A stretch of DNA of 5,368 nt from assembly GCA_903938955.1 (NCBI GenBank), contig CAJAFJ010000104.1, positions 1-5,368 on the forward strand. Direction: 5' to 3'. Both the position numbers and the translations under genes were made by a program. The notes below the pieces were generated by a model. It was not told the DNA's origin and made no database searches. It saw only the letters and a program-made list of their open reading frames with translations. The stretch is from an uncultured beta proteobacterium (GTDB lineage: Bacteria; Pseudomonadota; Gammaproteobacteria; Burkholderiales; Burkholderiaceae). Positions 1 through 5,368 of the stretch are shown in pieces (position 1 is the first letter of the stretch; the number at the start of each line of letters is the position of its first letter).

Positions 1-444
1 CGTGGCCGTTACGTCAGTGCACCCGCCATCACCGAATTCCCCAACGCCGAACACCTCAATGAGCTGATGATCGTTGGCCCCATTACCGTGCGCAGTGCCT
101 GTAGCCATCACTTTTGCCCGGTCATCGGCCAGATCTGGATTGGTGTGCTGCCCAATGAGCACACCAATGTGATTGGCTTGTCCAAGTACGCTCGTCTGGC
201 TGAGTGGGTCATGGGCCGTCCGCAAATTCAGGAAGAGGCGGTGGTGCAATTGGCTGACCTGATTCAACAAAAAACCCAACCCGACGGCTTGGCCATCGTG
301 ATGGAGGCCACCCACTTTTGCATGGGCTGGCGCGGCGTGAAGGACATGGACAGCAAGATGATCAATTCGGTCATGCGCGGCAGTTTTCTTAAAGACTCCA
401 ATTTGCGCCGTGAATTTCTGGCACTTATCCCCCGGAAAGGCTGA
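1..444 (+). CDS. folE: GTP cyclohydrolase I, 5'-truncated by window edge
   Basis: The family converts GTP to 7,8-dihydroneopterin triphosphate, the first step of folate/pterin synthesis, in the cytosol. The frame is open from base 1, so the N-terminal part lies outside the window; 147 residues of the catalytic half are visible. Counting from base 1, the zinc/active-site signature is C34-S-H36-H37, then GLSK (Lys62), RPQIQE (Gln77, Glu78) and HFC...WRG (His105, Cys107, Arg111), matching the E. coli Cys110, His112/113, Lys136, Gln151/Glu152, His179, Cys181 and Arg185 positions. The one clear oddity is Ser35 where most family members have Glu (CEHH). The C-terminal segment, with SVMRG and RREFL, fits the usual family end. 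The next gene starts 2 bp after the stop. Its BLUF neighbour suggests a specialised, perhaps light-regulated, paralogue rather than the housekeeping copy; that is inference. Confidence 0.93.
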   Translation, partial: RGRYVSAPAITEFPNAEHLNELMIVGPITVRSACSHHFCPVIGQIWIGVLPNEHTNVIGLSKYARLAEWVMGRPQIQEEAVVQLADLIQQKTQPDGLAIVMEATHFCMGWRGVKDMDSKMINSVMRGSFLKDSNLRREFLALIPRKG

Positions 445-446
445 TC

Positions 447-869
447 ATGTTGGTTCGTTTGCTTTATGCCAGTCGCGCCGTCGACACCAGCCCCGAGGCC
501 ATTGAGGCGATCTTGACGCAGTCGCGCCACCATAACCCGGAGTGCGGCATCACCGGCATTCTTTGCTATGGCGGCGGTATCTTTCTGCAAGCCCTGGAAG
601 GTGGCCGCATGGCCGTGAGCGAGTTGTTCGGTCACATCCAGCGCGACCCGCGCCATAAAGATGTGGTGCTCTTGCACTACGAAGAAATTTCCGCGCGCCG
701 CTTTGCCGGCTGGACCATGGGACAAGTCAACATGTCCAAGATCAATACCTCGATCTTGCTCAAGTACGCTGAAAAAGCGGAGCTGGACCCGTATTCGGTG
801 TCGGGCAATGTGTCGCTGGCATTACTGGAAGAGTTGATGGCGACCGCTTGCATCATCGGTCGTTCTTGA
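447..869 (+). CDS. Short BLUF-domain blue-light photoreceptor
   Basis: BLUF proteins bind FAD and sense blue light through rearrangement of hydrogen bonds around the flavin. The 140-residue protein has the domain at about residues 1-95, with the key positions in order: Tyr7 in LLYASRA, Ser9, Asn30, Gln48 in FLQALEGG, and the GWTMG stretch with Trp89 and Met91. These correspond to AppA Tyr21, Ser23, Asn45, Gln63, Trp104 and Met106, so the photocycle residues look complete. Residues 96-140 look like the C-terminal helical cap common to short BLUF proteins; there is no EAL, GGDEF, cyclase or DNA-binding output domain, so signalling would require a partner protein. The ATG is well supported by a GGAAAGG ribosome-binding site at 434-440, six bases upstream. 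It lies 2 bp after folE and 4 bp before the DUF429 gene, implying co-transcription. The partner is unknown. Confidence 0.95.
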   Translation: MLVRLLYASRAVDTSPEAIEAILTQSRHHNPECGITGILCYGGGIFLQALEGGRMAVSELFGHIQRDPRHKDVVLLHYEEISARRFAGWTMGQVNMSKINTSILLKYAEKAELDPYSVSGNVSLALLEELMATACIIGRS

Positions 870-873
870 GGGC

Positions 874-1773
874 ATGACCCGTTCGGTAGTGCCGGTCAAT
901 TCTTTGACCGCGGCCAGCGTCGTACCGGCAACGACCTTGGTCGGATGTGATTTTTCAAGCCGCCCCACACGTAAAAAACCAATTGTTTTAGCGCTCGGTT
1001 CGCTGCGTGATGGCCGCGTTCTGCTCTCAAAACTGGAGCGACTTGAATCTCTGGATGCATTTGCCCAGTGGTTGCAAAAGCCGCACGCCTGGGTGGGCGC
1101 CTTCGATTTGCCGTTCGGATTGCCACGTGAACTTGTGGCGTCCTTGGGCTGGCCACTTCAATGGGAAGCCTGCATCCATCATTACGCCGGTCTGAGTCGT
1201 ACTGATATCAGGAGCGTTTTTGCGGCTTTTTGCAACGCGCGTCCTGTCGGGGGCAAGTTTGCCCATCGGGCGACTGATATTCCGGCAGGATCGAGCCCTT
1301 CCATGAAATGGGTGAATCCACCGGTGGCGTATATGTTGCACGCCGGTGTGCCCTTGTTGTTGGCCGCAGGCGTGCAGTTGCCGGGGCTTCATCTGAGCGC
1401 ATCACCATTAGGTGCGGCGGATGCCGTGCAGCGGGTGGCGCTTGAGGGCTATCCCGGTTTACTGGCGCGCGAAGTGCTGGCCCGGCGCAGTTACAAAAGT
1501 GACGACAAAACACGCCAGACGCCTGAACGCCTGATTGCCCGCAAGGACCTGATCACCGCCCTGGAACATGGACAGACCCGACTGGGCTTGCGCCTCAAAT
1601 TGACACATGCGCAGCGCGATCTGTTGGTGCATGACGCCAGCGGTGACTCGCTCGACGCGGTGTTGTGCCTGGTCCAGGCGGCTTGGGCACAAACCCGGCA
1701 TGCACAAGGCGCCAAACACTATGGATTGCCCGAGCACATGGACCCGCTCGAAGGCTGGATCGTCACCGCCTGA
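874..1773 (+). CDS. DUF429 family protein (RNase H-like fold predicted)
   Basis: The 299-residue protein matches the pattern of DUF429 proteins, a family of unknown function thought to have an RNase H-like fold. Visible signature points are GCDFSS (Asp26), AFDLPFGLPRE (Asp79), the EGYPG segment (Glu191) and a C-terminal GDSLDAVLCLVQAAWA helix (Asp258, Asp261). These spaced acidic residues are compatible with a metal site, but that is inference. There is no signal peptide or membrane segment, so it is probably cytosolic. The start is uncertain: AGGG at 869-872 lies only one base from the ATG, too close for an ideal ribosome-binding site, and residues 1-21 precede the conserved domain. GTG at 889 and TTG at 904 are alternatives. 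The 4 bp gap after the BLUF stop suggests translational coupling. It may be a passenger or a functional partner in the folE-BLUF run. Confidence 0.82.
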   Translation: MTRSVVPVNSLTAASVVPATTLVGCDFSSRPTRKKPIVLALGSLRDGRVLLSKLERLESLDAFAQWLQKPHAWVGAFDLPFGLPRELVASLGWPLQWEACIHHYAGLSRTDIRSVFAAFCNARPVGGKFAHRATDIPAGSSPSMKWVNPPVAYMLHAGVPLLLAAGVQLPGLHLSASPLGAADAVQRVALEGYPGLLAREVLARRSYKSDDKTRQTPERLIARKDLITALEHGQTRLGLRLKLTHAQRDLLVHDASGDSLDAVLCLVQAAWAQTRHAQGAKHYGLPEHMDPLEGWIVTA

Positions 1774-1797
1774 GCAGGTCTGCAGGGCCGGGACGTT

Positions 1798-2634
1798 TTA
1801 ACTGACCCGGTGGATGATGGCGTCTTCCAGTTTGCCCGCCAACTGGGAAATCGCCATGGACGCCGGGCAGCCGGGCGTCGATAACATCAGCAACTGGCGT
1901 CGCATCACGGCTTGGCGAACCGACGGATCAGAAGGGATATCTCCCATGTGAATCAAGCGCAGGGGGCGACCCGGCTCGGTCTTGACGAAACGGTCCAGCA
2001 CTTGCTGCAGCTGGGTTGTGATGGCGCGACCATCGCCCATGCGGGCGGTCTGGTTGATGACCATGCGGATGTTTTGCCGTTTTTGCTGTGCGGCCAGTAC
2101 TTTGATAGTGGCGTAGGCATCCGTCAATGAAGTGGGCTCGGGGGTGGCAACCACCAGCACCTCGGAGGCCAGCGATACCGCAAACAGCACCACATCAGAA
2201 ATACCAGCACCGGTATCCAGCAACACAATGTCGTAATGCGGGATCAGTCCGCCCATGATGCGCAGAAAGTCATCGCGCACTTCGGGTGTCAGGCGGGAAT
2301 ATTCCACCATGCCCGAGCCCGCCAGCAAGACGGAGAAACCGCCCGGGGCCCGCACGATGGCTTCTTCGAGTTTGGCTTTGCCGGTGAACACATCATGCAG
2401 CGTGACCTTGGGGTAGAGGTTCAGCACCACGTCAAGGTTGGCCAGACCGAGGTCGGCATCCAGCACCAGCACACGGTGTCCGCGTTTGGCCAGAGCCGCC
2501 GCCAGATTGGCGGACACAAAAGTTTTACCCACCCCGCCTTTGCCGCTGGTCACCGCCAGCACCTTACCGAGGGGTTTAAGCGGCACCACAACCGGTGCCA
2601 CATTGTCTTGTGGAGGATTCAGGACATCGCTCAT
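1798..2634 (-). CDS. MinD/ParA-family ATPase, FlhG (FleN)-like
   Basis: This 278-residue deviant-Walker-A ATPase resembles FlhG/FleN, which controls the number and placement of polar flagella by ATP-dependent dimerisation and membrane binding. It shows SGKGGVGKT at 30-38 (signature Lys32, P-loop Lys37), [10 protein letters not shown] at 59-68, Walker B ending [11 protein letters not shown] at 136-145 (Asp140), and an FlhG-like late segment [13 protein letters not shown] at 231-243 followed by a CPAS segment. The C-terminal stretch (about 259-278) could be an amphipathic membrane-targeting helix. The N-terminal 23 residues lack a recognisable DQAxxLR motif, which in FlhG activates the FlhF GTPase. 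The ATG lies 2 bp after the diguanylate cyclase stop, so the two are very likely one transcript; a weak AGGG is upstream. No flhF or flagellar gene is visible, so the symbol is left blank. A chromosome-, chemoreceptor- or pilus-positioning role is the main alternative. Confidence 0.88.
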   Translation of the reverse strand: MSDVLNPPQDNVAPVVVPLKPLGKVLAVTSGKGGVGKTFVSANLAAALAKRGHRVLVLDADLGLANLDVVLNLYPKVTLHDVFTGKAKLEEAIVRAPGGFSVLLAGSGMVEYSRLTPEVRDDFLRIMGGLIPHYDIVLLDTGAGISDVVLFAVSLASEVLVVATPEPTSLTDAYATIKVLAAQQKRQNIRMVINQTARMGDGRAITTQLQQVLDRFVKTEPGRPLRLIHMGDIPSDPSVRQAVMRRQLLMLSTPGCPASMAISQLAGKLEDAIIHRVS

Positions 2635-2636
2635 GT

Positions 2637-3431
2637 TCAGTTCACCCTATTCATTGCGCTGCCTTCCGAGGCGCCCAAGGCGTCTGCGGCATAGCTTTCT
2701 ATCCAGGCGGGGTCACCCATCGATAAAGGACCAAACAACATACTTTTCTCTTCTGCACTCACGGCGATCACTTGTTGTTCATCAATAAAAACACGGTTGC
2801 GTCCTTCGGACTTGGCCCGGTAAAGTTGAATGTCGGCACGATCCGTCCACAACGAGGTGGTGGAGCGAACCCATTCAGGGGCGTAAGCACCGCCAATGCT
2901 GACCGTCACTTGGACCGTGAGCAGGGGCGAAATGTTGATCAAGAGATCTCCGATGGTTTTACGGATACGCTCAGCGACGATGTGCCCAAACGAGACCGGG
3001 CAGTTGGGCAATATGGCAGCGAACTCTTCGCCGCCGTAGCGTGCCACGGTGTCCATGGGGCGAACGCAGGCCGCCAGGCACTTGGCAATGACTTGCAGGA
3101 CCACGTCGCCAGCCAGGTGACCGTAGGTGTCGTTCACGTTTTTGAAATGGTCAATGTCCATCATCAGCAACAGCGCAGATTCGCCGGAGCGCGCCACTGA
3201 ATCAATCTCACGACTCAGTACATTGCGAAAGTGACGTCGGTTGGCCAACCCCGTCAGTGGGTCTTTGAGAGACAACTCGCACAGGTTGTCAATGATGCTT
3301 TGCACATAGACGGTGGAGGAGTCTTCGGGTTCGGGCAGGCTGCTTGACGGATCATGTTCCAGCAAGGCACGCGCGTCGTCCAAGCGCAATTCTTGCAGAT
3401 GTATCACAGAAGATGCATTCATAGAAACCAC
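2637..3431 (-). CDS. Soluble GGDEF diguanylate cyclase
   Basis: The protein makes cyclic di-GMP from two GTP. The 264 residues comprise an N-terminal region of about 50 residues without a recognised sensor, a short helix leading into [10 protein letters not shown] (57-66), a metal-binding [11 protein letters not shown] segment (Asp92), the active site RYGGEEF with GGEEF at 133-137, and the late [11 protein letters not shown] segment (204-214). An inhibitory I-site RxxD (Arg124-Asp127) sits five residues before GGEEF, so product inhibition is expected. A tail of about 50 residues with no known domain follows. There are no membrane segments, so it is cytosolic. The start is taken as GTG at 3431 because an AGG at 3440-3438 is spaced six bases from it. 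ATG at 3422 (three residues shorter) is the alternative, but the AGG is then 15 bases away. It is co-transcribed with the FlhG-like ATPase and divergent from the nuclease gene. Confidence 0.93.
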   Translation of the reverse strand: MVSMNASSVIHLQELRLDDARALLEHDPSSSLPEPEDSSTVYVQSIIDNLCELSLKDPLTGLANRRHFRNVLSREIDSVARSGESALLLMMDIDHFKNVNDTYGHLAGDVVLQVIAKCLAACVRPMDTVARYGGEEFAAILPNCPVSFGHIVAERIRKTIGDLLINISPLLTVQVTVSIGGAYAPEWVRSTTSLWTDRADIQLYRAKSEGRNRVFIDEQQVIAVSAEEKSMLFGPLSMGDPAWIESYAADALGASEGSAMNRVN

Positions 3432-3495
3432 AAAGTACCTGGAAATTTGACGTTTTGAGTCTAACAGGAACGATTTTGCAACTGGGTGGAAAATC

Positions 3496-3510
3496 CAGGG
3501 TTTTACCCTG
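3496..3510. repeat. Perfect palindrome in divergent intergenic region
   Basis: CAGGGT and ACCCTG form a 6-bp perfect inverted repeat around a TTT spacer. It overlaps a second small one just to the left, TGGA-AAA-TCCA at 3487-3497. Both lie in the 97-bp gap between the divergent diguanylate cyclase and nuclease genes, so they could be an operator or a leader hairpin of the nuclease mRNA. No convincing -35/-10 pair was found on either strand nearby, so the role is unassigned. The rest of the gap shows no other clear structure. Confidence 0.4.
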
Positions 3511-3528
3511 TACTAAACGCCTTTGCGC

Positions 3529-4023
3529 ATGATGCCTAAATTATCCCTGCTGGCCGTTATTCTGTTGGTGAATCCGGTCCATGCCGCTCGGGCCTATGTC
3601 GCCACCGTCTCGTATGTCTCTGATGGCGACACGCTTTGGGTGCAGCCCGCGTCGGGCGGTCCAGCCCGGAAATTGCGCATTGAAGGTATTGATGCGCCCG
3701 AGATTTGCCAGGCTGGTGGCGAAGACGCGAAAGCCATGTTGCGGCAACAGGCGCTGCATCAACGTGTGGAGGTCACCGTCAAGCGCAAAGATGTTTATGG
3801 TCGGGACATGGCACGCGTGCGGCTCATGGGTCAGGATGTGGGGGCTCAGATGGTTCTGTCAGGCTATGCCTGGTCTTATCGGTGGCATCGCAGTCTCGGG
3901 CCTTATGCGCCTGAGGAGTCGGCGGCCAGGGCGGCCCGGCGTGGTGTGTTTGCCGCCGGTCAGGCCGAGCAGCCCGGTGATTTTCGCAAGCGTCATGGCT
4001 CGTGCTATGACAAAACGTGGTGA
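3529..4023 (+). CDS. Exported staphylococcal-nuclease-like (thermonuclease) protein
   Basis: It is a predicted extracytoplasmic nuclease of the SNase family, whose members hydrolyse DNA and RNA using calcium. From ATG 3529 the protein has 164 residues. Residues 1-19 form a Sec signal peptide (short basic start, hydrophobic LSLLAVILLV core, cleavage expected after VHA). The mature part has VSDGDTLWV (Asp34), LRIEGIDAPE (Arg50, Asp55, Glu58) and YGRDMARV (Arg92), matching S. aureus nuclease Asp21, Arg35, Asp40, Glu43 and Arg87, so the catalytic set is complete. The LSGYAW and RRGVFA segments are also family-typical. The start is not settled: ATG 3529, ATG 3532 and TTG 3523 are in frame, and no good ribosome-binding site is seen; the ATGs give the better signal peptide. 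The gene stands alone, divergent from the diguanylate cyclase and convergent with moeB. A role in extracellular DNA turnover or nutrient scavenging is inference. Confidence 0.92.
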   Translation: MMPKLSLLAVILLVNPVHAARAYVATVSYVSDGDTLWVQPASGGPARKLRIEGIDAPEICQAGGEDAKAMLRQQALHQRVEVTVKRKDVYGRDMARVRLMGQDVGAQMVLSGYAWSYRWHRSLGPYAPEESAARAARRGVFAAGQAEQPGDFRKRHGSCYDKTW

Positions 4024-4035
4024 ATTCGCCGCGTC

Positions 4036-4138
4036 ATTCCATTTCCAGATCAATACGATATGTTGTTGCTTCGCCTTGCCGTGCTAAAGCACTGTCTACG
4101 GCTTCGCGCCTAATCTCCTATTGATCTGAAAACGGAAT
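4036..4138. repeat. 103-bp element with 20-bp terminal inverted repeats
   Basis: The left arm (4036-4055) and right arm (4119-4138) are inverted copies matching at 18 of 20 positions; the mismatched pairs are 4041/4133 and 4045/4129. The 63-bp interior holds a small hairpin (GTGCT-AA-AGCAC, 4081-4092) and two direct copies of GCTTCGC (4068-4074 and 4101-4107). The element nearly fills the 114-bp gap between the convergent nuclease and moeB genes, and its right end coincides with the last base of the moeB stop codon. A TCA triplet flanks it on both sides (4034-4036 and 4138-4140), which could be a 3-bp target duplication. No U-run follows the stem on either strand, so it is not a classical intrinsic terminator, though a hairpin at the 3' end of both transcripts could still protect RNA or limit read-through. 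It does not look coding. Confidence 0.75.
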
Positions 4139-4890
4139 CAGTGACGGGCGCCGCAGACAGCGCAACTCGCTTGGCGACCAATCCGCACTTCGGTGAACTC
4201 CATGGCGCGGCCATCCAGCATCAGCAGGCGCCCCGTCAGCGGTCGGCCCGCACCGCTGAGTAACTTGAGCGCTTCGGCGGCCTGCATTGAGCCGATGATG
4301 CCGATCAGGGGGGCGAAAACGCCCATGGTGGCGCAGCGCGTTTCTTCAAACGTGGCGTCAGGTGGAAAGACGCAGGCGTAGCAGGGTGACGCCACATCGC
4401 GCGGGTCATAGACGCAGACTTGACCATCAAAACGGATGGCCGCGCCCGACACCAGTGGTTTGCCGTGTTTGACGCAGGCGGCGTTGATGGCGTGACGGGT
4501 AGAGAAGTTGTCGCAGCAGTCCAGCACCACATCGGCCTGGGCCACCAGCGTATCAAGCAGCGCGGCATCCGCCCGCGCCACCACCGGGGTGACTTTGACG
4601 CCCGGGTTGATGGCGGCAATGGATGTTTGCGCTGACACGGCCTTGGCCTGACCTACCCGTGCCATGTCATGGATGATTTGGCGCTGCAAATTGGTCATGT
4701 CCACGGTGTCGTTGTCGACCACGGTGATGTGACCCACACCCGCAGAACTCAGGTACAGCGCGACGGGGGAGCCCAAGCCACCGGCCCCGATGATCAGTGC
4801 ATGGCTACCCAGAATCTTGTCCTGACCTTCAATCCCGATTTCGTTCAGCAAGACGTGGCGTGAGTAACGCAGGAGCTCATCATCCGTCAT
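4138..4890 (-). CDS. moeB: MoeB/ThiF-family (E1-like) adenylyltransferase
   Basis: Family members adenylate the C-terminal glycine of a ubiquitin-like sulfur carrier (MoaD for molybdopterin, ThiS for thiamine). The 250-residue length is typical. The nucleotide-binding GAGGLG is at 35-40, Asp59 follows in VVDND, then NLQRQ (Asn67, Arg70), Lys83 and CCDNFSTR with Asp127. Two zinc-binding CxxC pairs are present, Cys170/Cys173 and Cys243/Cys246, and Cys186 in RCATMG occupies the conserved cysteine position. There is no C-terminal rhodanese domain, so it is the short bacterial form. It begins 6 bp after the ctpA stop, implying co-transcription; the ribosome-binding site is only a purine-rich stretch. 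The stop codon overlaps the edge of the inverted-repeat element. No moaD, moaE, thiS or thiG is in view, so moeB versus thiF rests on overall resemblance and is not certain. Confidence 0.88.
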   Translation of the reverse strand: MTDDELLRYSRHVLLNEIGIEGQDKILGSHALIIGAGGLGSPVALYLSSAGVGHITVVDNDTVDMTNLQRQIIHDMARVGQAKAVSAQTSIAAINPGVKVTPVVARADAALLDTLVAQADVVLDCCDNFSTRHAINAACVKHGKPLVSGAAIRFDGQVCVYDPRDVASPCYACVFPPDATFEETRCATMGVFAPLIGIIGSMQAAEALKLLSGAGRPLTGRLLMLDGRAMEFTEVRIGRQASCAVCGARH

Positions 4891-4896
4891 GAGCTT

Positions 4897-5368
4897 TTAG
4901 TCTTCTTTTTTTTCTTCTGGGCGCTCCACCATGGTCTTGCTGATCATGACGGGCTGACCTTTGAGCTGTTTGATCGCCTGCAGCAACTGGAAGTCTTTGT
5001 CCGAGCCATATTCGGGCATTTTGCGATCCGCCGCGGGCTTCTTGAGTTCTTCTTCCAGTTTTTTGCGCGCTTCTTCACGCGCTTTCTCCCGGACATCGTC
5101 TTTTTTCTCTTCGCCCTGGCCGCTGCCCAGGTGTTTTTCCAGGTCGGCTTCACGTGTGCGCAGCGCGGCAAACAGGTTGCCTTCTTCGGTTTCGTCCACC
5201 ATCACATCGGGCACGATGCCTTTGGCCTGAATCGACTTGCCGCTGGGCGTGTAGTACCGGCTGGTGGTGAGCTTCAGGGCCGCCGTCGGGCAGTTGTCCA
5301 TGCGGAAAGACGGGTCAAGGCAGACGGCGGTTTGTACCGAGCCTTTGCCGAAAGTCTGGTTACCGAGC
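4897..5368 (-). CDS. ctpA: CtpA-type S41 carboxyl-terminal processing protease, C-terminal part
   Basis: Periplasmic proteases of this family cleave proteins near their C termini using a Ser-Lys dyad and a PDZ domain. Only the last 156 codons are visible; the gene enters from the right edge. The fragment opens with the catalytic-lysine segment TFGKGSVQT (lysine codon at 5344-5346), followed by LKLTTSRYYTPSGKSIQAKGIVPD, which is split here as LKLTTSRYYTP and SGKSIQAKGIVPD and is diagnostic for the family. The serine, PDZ domain and signal peptide lie outside the window. The remaining roughly 100 residues form a highly charged, Lys/Glu-rich tail (dense around 4980-5115) that may be a helical or coiled-coil regulatory extension, as in many betaproteobacterial copies. 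An internal ATG at 5301 is not the real start, because the conserved reading continues upstream of it. moeB follows after 6 bp. Confidence 0.92.
   Translation of the reverse strand, partial: LGNQTFGKGSVQTAVCLDPSFRMDNCPTAALKLTTSRYYTPSGKSIQAKGIVPDVMVDETEEGNLFAALRTREADLEKHLGSGQGEEKKDDVREKAREEARKKLEEELKKPAADRKMPEYGSDKDFQLLQAIKQLKGQPVMISKTMVERPEEKKED

Noticed and set aside
264..725. 153-codon minus-strand open frame opposite folE and the BLUF gene
   Set aside because: Both plus-strand genes carry complete conserved motifs here, and the antisense product shows no recognisable domain.
1788..1810. CCGGG / CCCGG inverted repeat between the convergent DUF429 and FlhG-like genes, a candidate terminator
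   Set aside because: The stem is only 5 bp with a 13-base loop and no T-run follows on either strand; it also runs into the ATPase coding end.
2236..2694. Long plus-strand open frame of 152 codons opposite the FlhG-like ATPase and cyclase end
   Set aside because: It is a histidine/glutamine-rich antisense shadow of two well-supported genes, has no family features, and crosses their junction.
3465..3481. GG...TTGCA pattern resembling a sigma-54 promoter upstream of the nuclease
   Set aside because: Only nine bases separate GG and GC instead of the required ten, and the -24 box is otherwise poor.
4036..4138. Integron attC-like site, suggested by length and inverted repeats
   Set aside because: No GTTRRRY/RYYYAAC core pair is present at the ends, and there is no cassette or integrase context.
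5230..5301. ATG at 5301 as the start of a small separate 134-residue minus-strand protein
   Set aside because: The frame remains open to the window edge and encodes the conserved S41 catalytic-lysine segment upstream, so this is the interior of ctpA.

Overview
The window looks like chromosomal DNA of a betaproteobacterium, most likely of the Comamonadaceae (Rhodoferax/Polaromonas-like). This rests on moderately GC-rich coding sequence, the protein style, and a CtpA-type protease next to a MoeB/ThiF gene. The assignment comes from family recognition only; no search was run. The DNA is almost fully coding: seven genes are supported plus one partial gene at the right edge, and no RNA gene, CRISPR array or transposase gene was seen.

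Left block (1-1773, plus strand): a tightly packed three-gene run. It starts with the 3' part of a GTP cyclohydrolase I gene (folE), followed 2 bp later by a short single-domain BLUF blue-light photoreceptor and 4 bp after that by a DUF429 protein. The spacing implies one transcript, linking pterin synthesis to light sensing. The folE belongs to a divergent-looking subtype with CSHH where CEHH is usual.

Middle block (1798-3431, minus strand): a soluble diguanylate cyclase with intact GGEEF and I-site, followed 2 bp later by a MinD/FlhG-like ATPase. This pair could connect c-di-GMP to polar or flagellar positioning, but no flhF or flagellar gene is in view and the ATPase lacks the N-terminal motif by which FlhG stimulates FlhF. 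The pair is convergent with the folE block (24 bp gap).

Right block (3432-5368): a 97-bp divergent intergenic region with a perfect short palindrome separates the diguanylate cyclase from a plus-strand gene for an exported staphylococcal-nuclease-like enzyme. This converges on a minus-strand ctpA (partial) - moeB pair. Between the nuclease and moeB lies the most notable non-coding structure: a roughly 103-bp element with 20-bp near-perfect terminal inverted repeats whose outer edge coincides with the moeB stop codon. It could be a small mobile repeat, a 3'-end RNA hairpin, or both.
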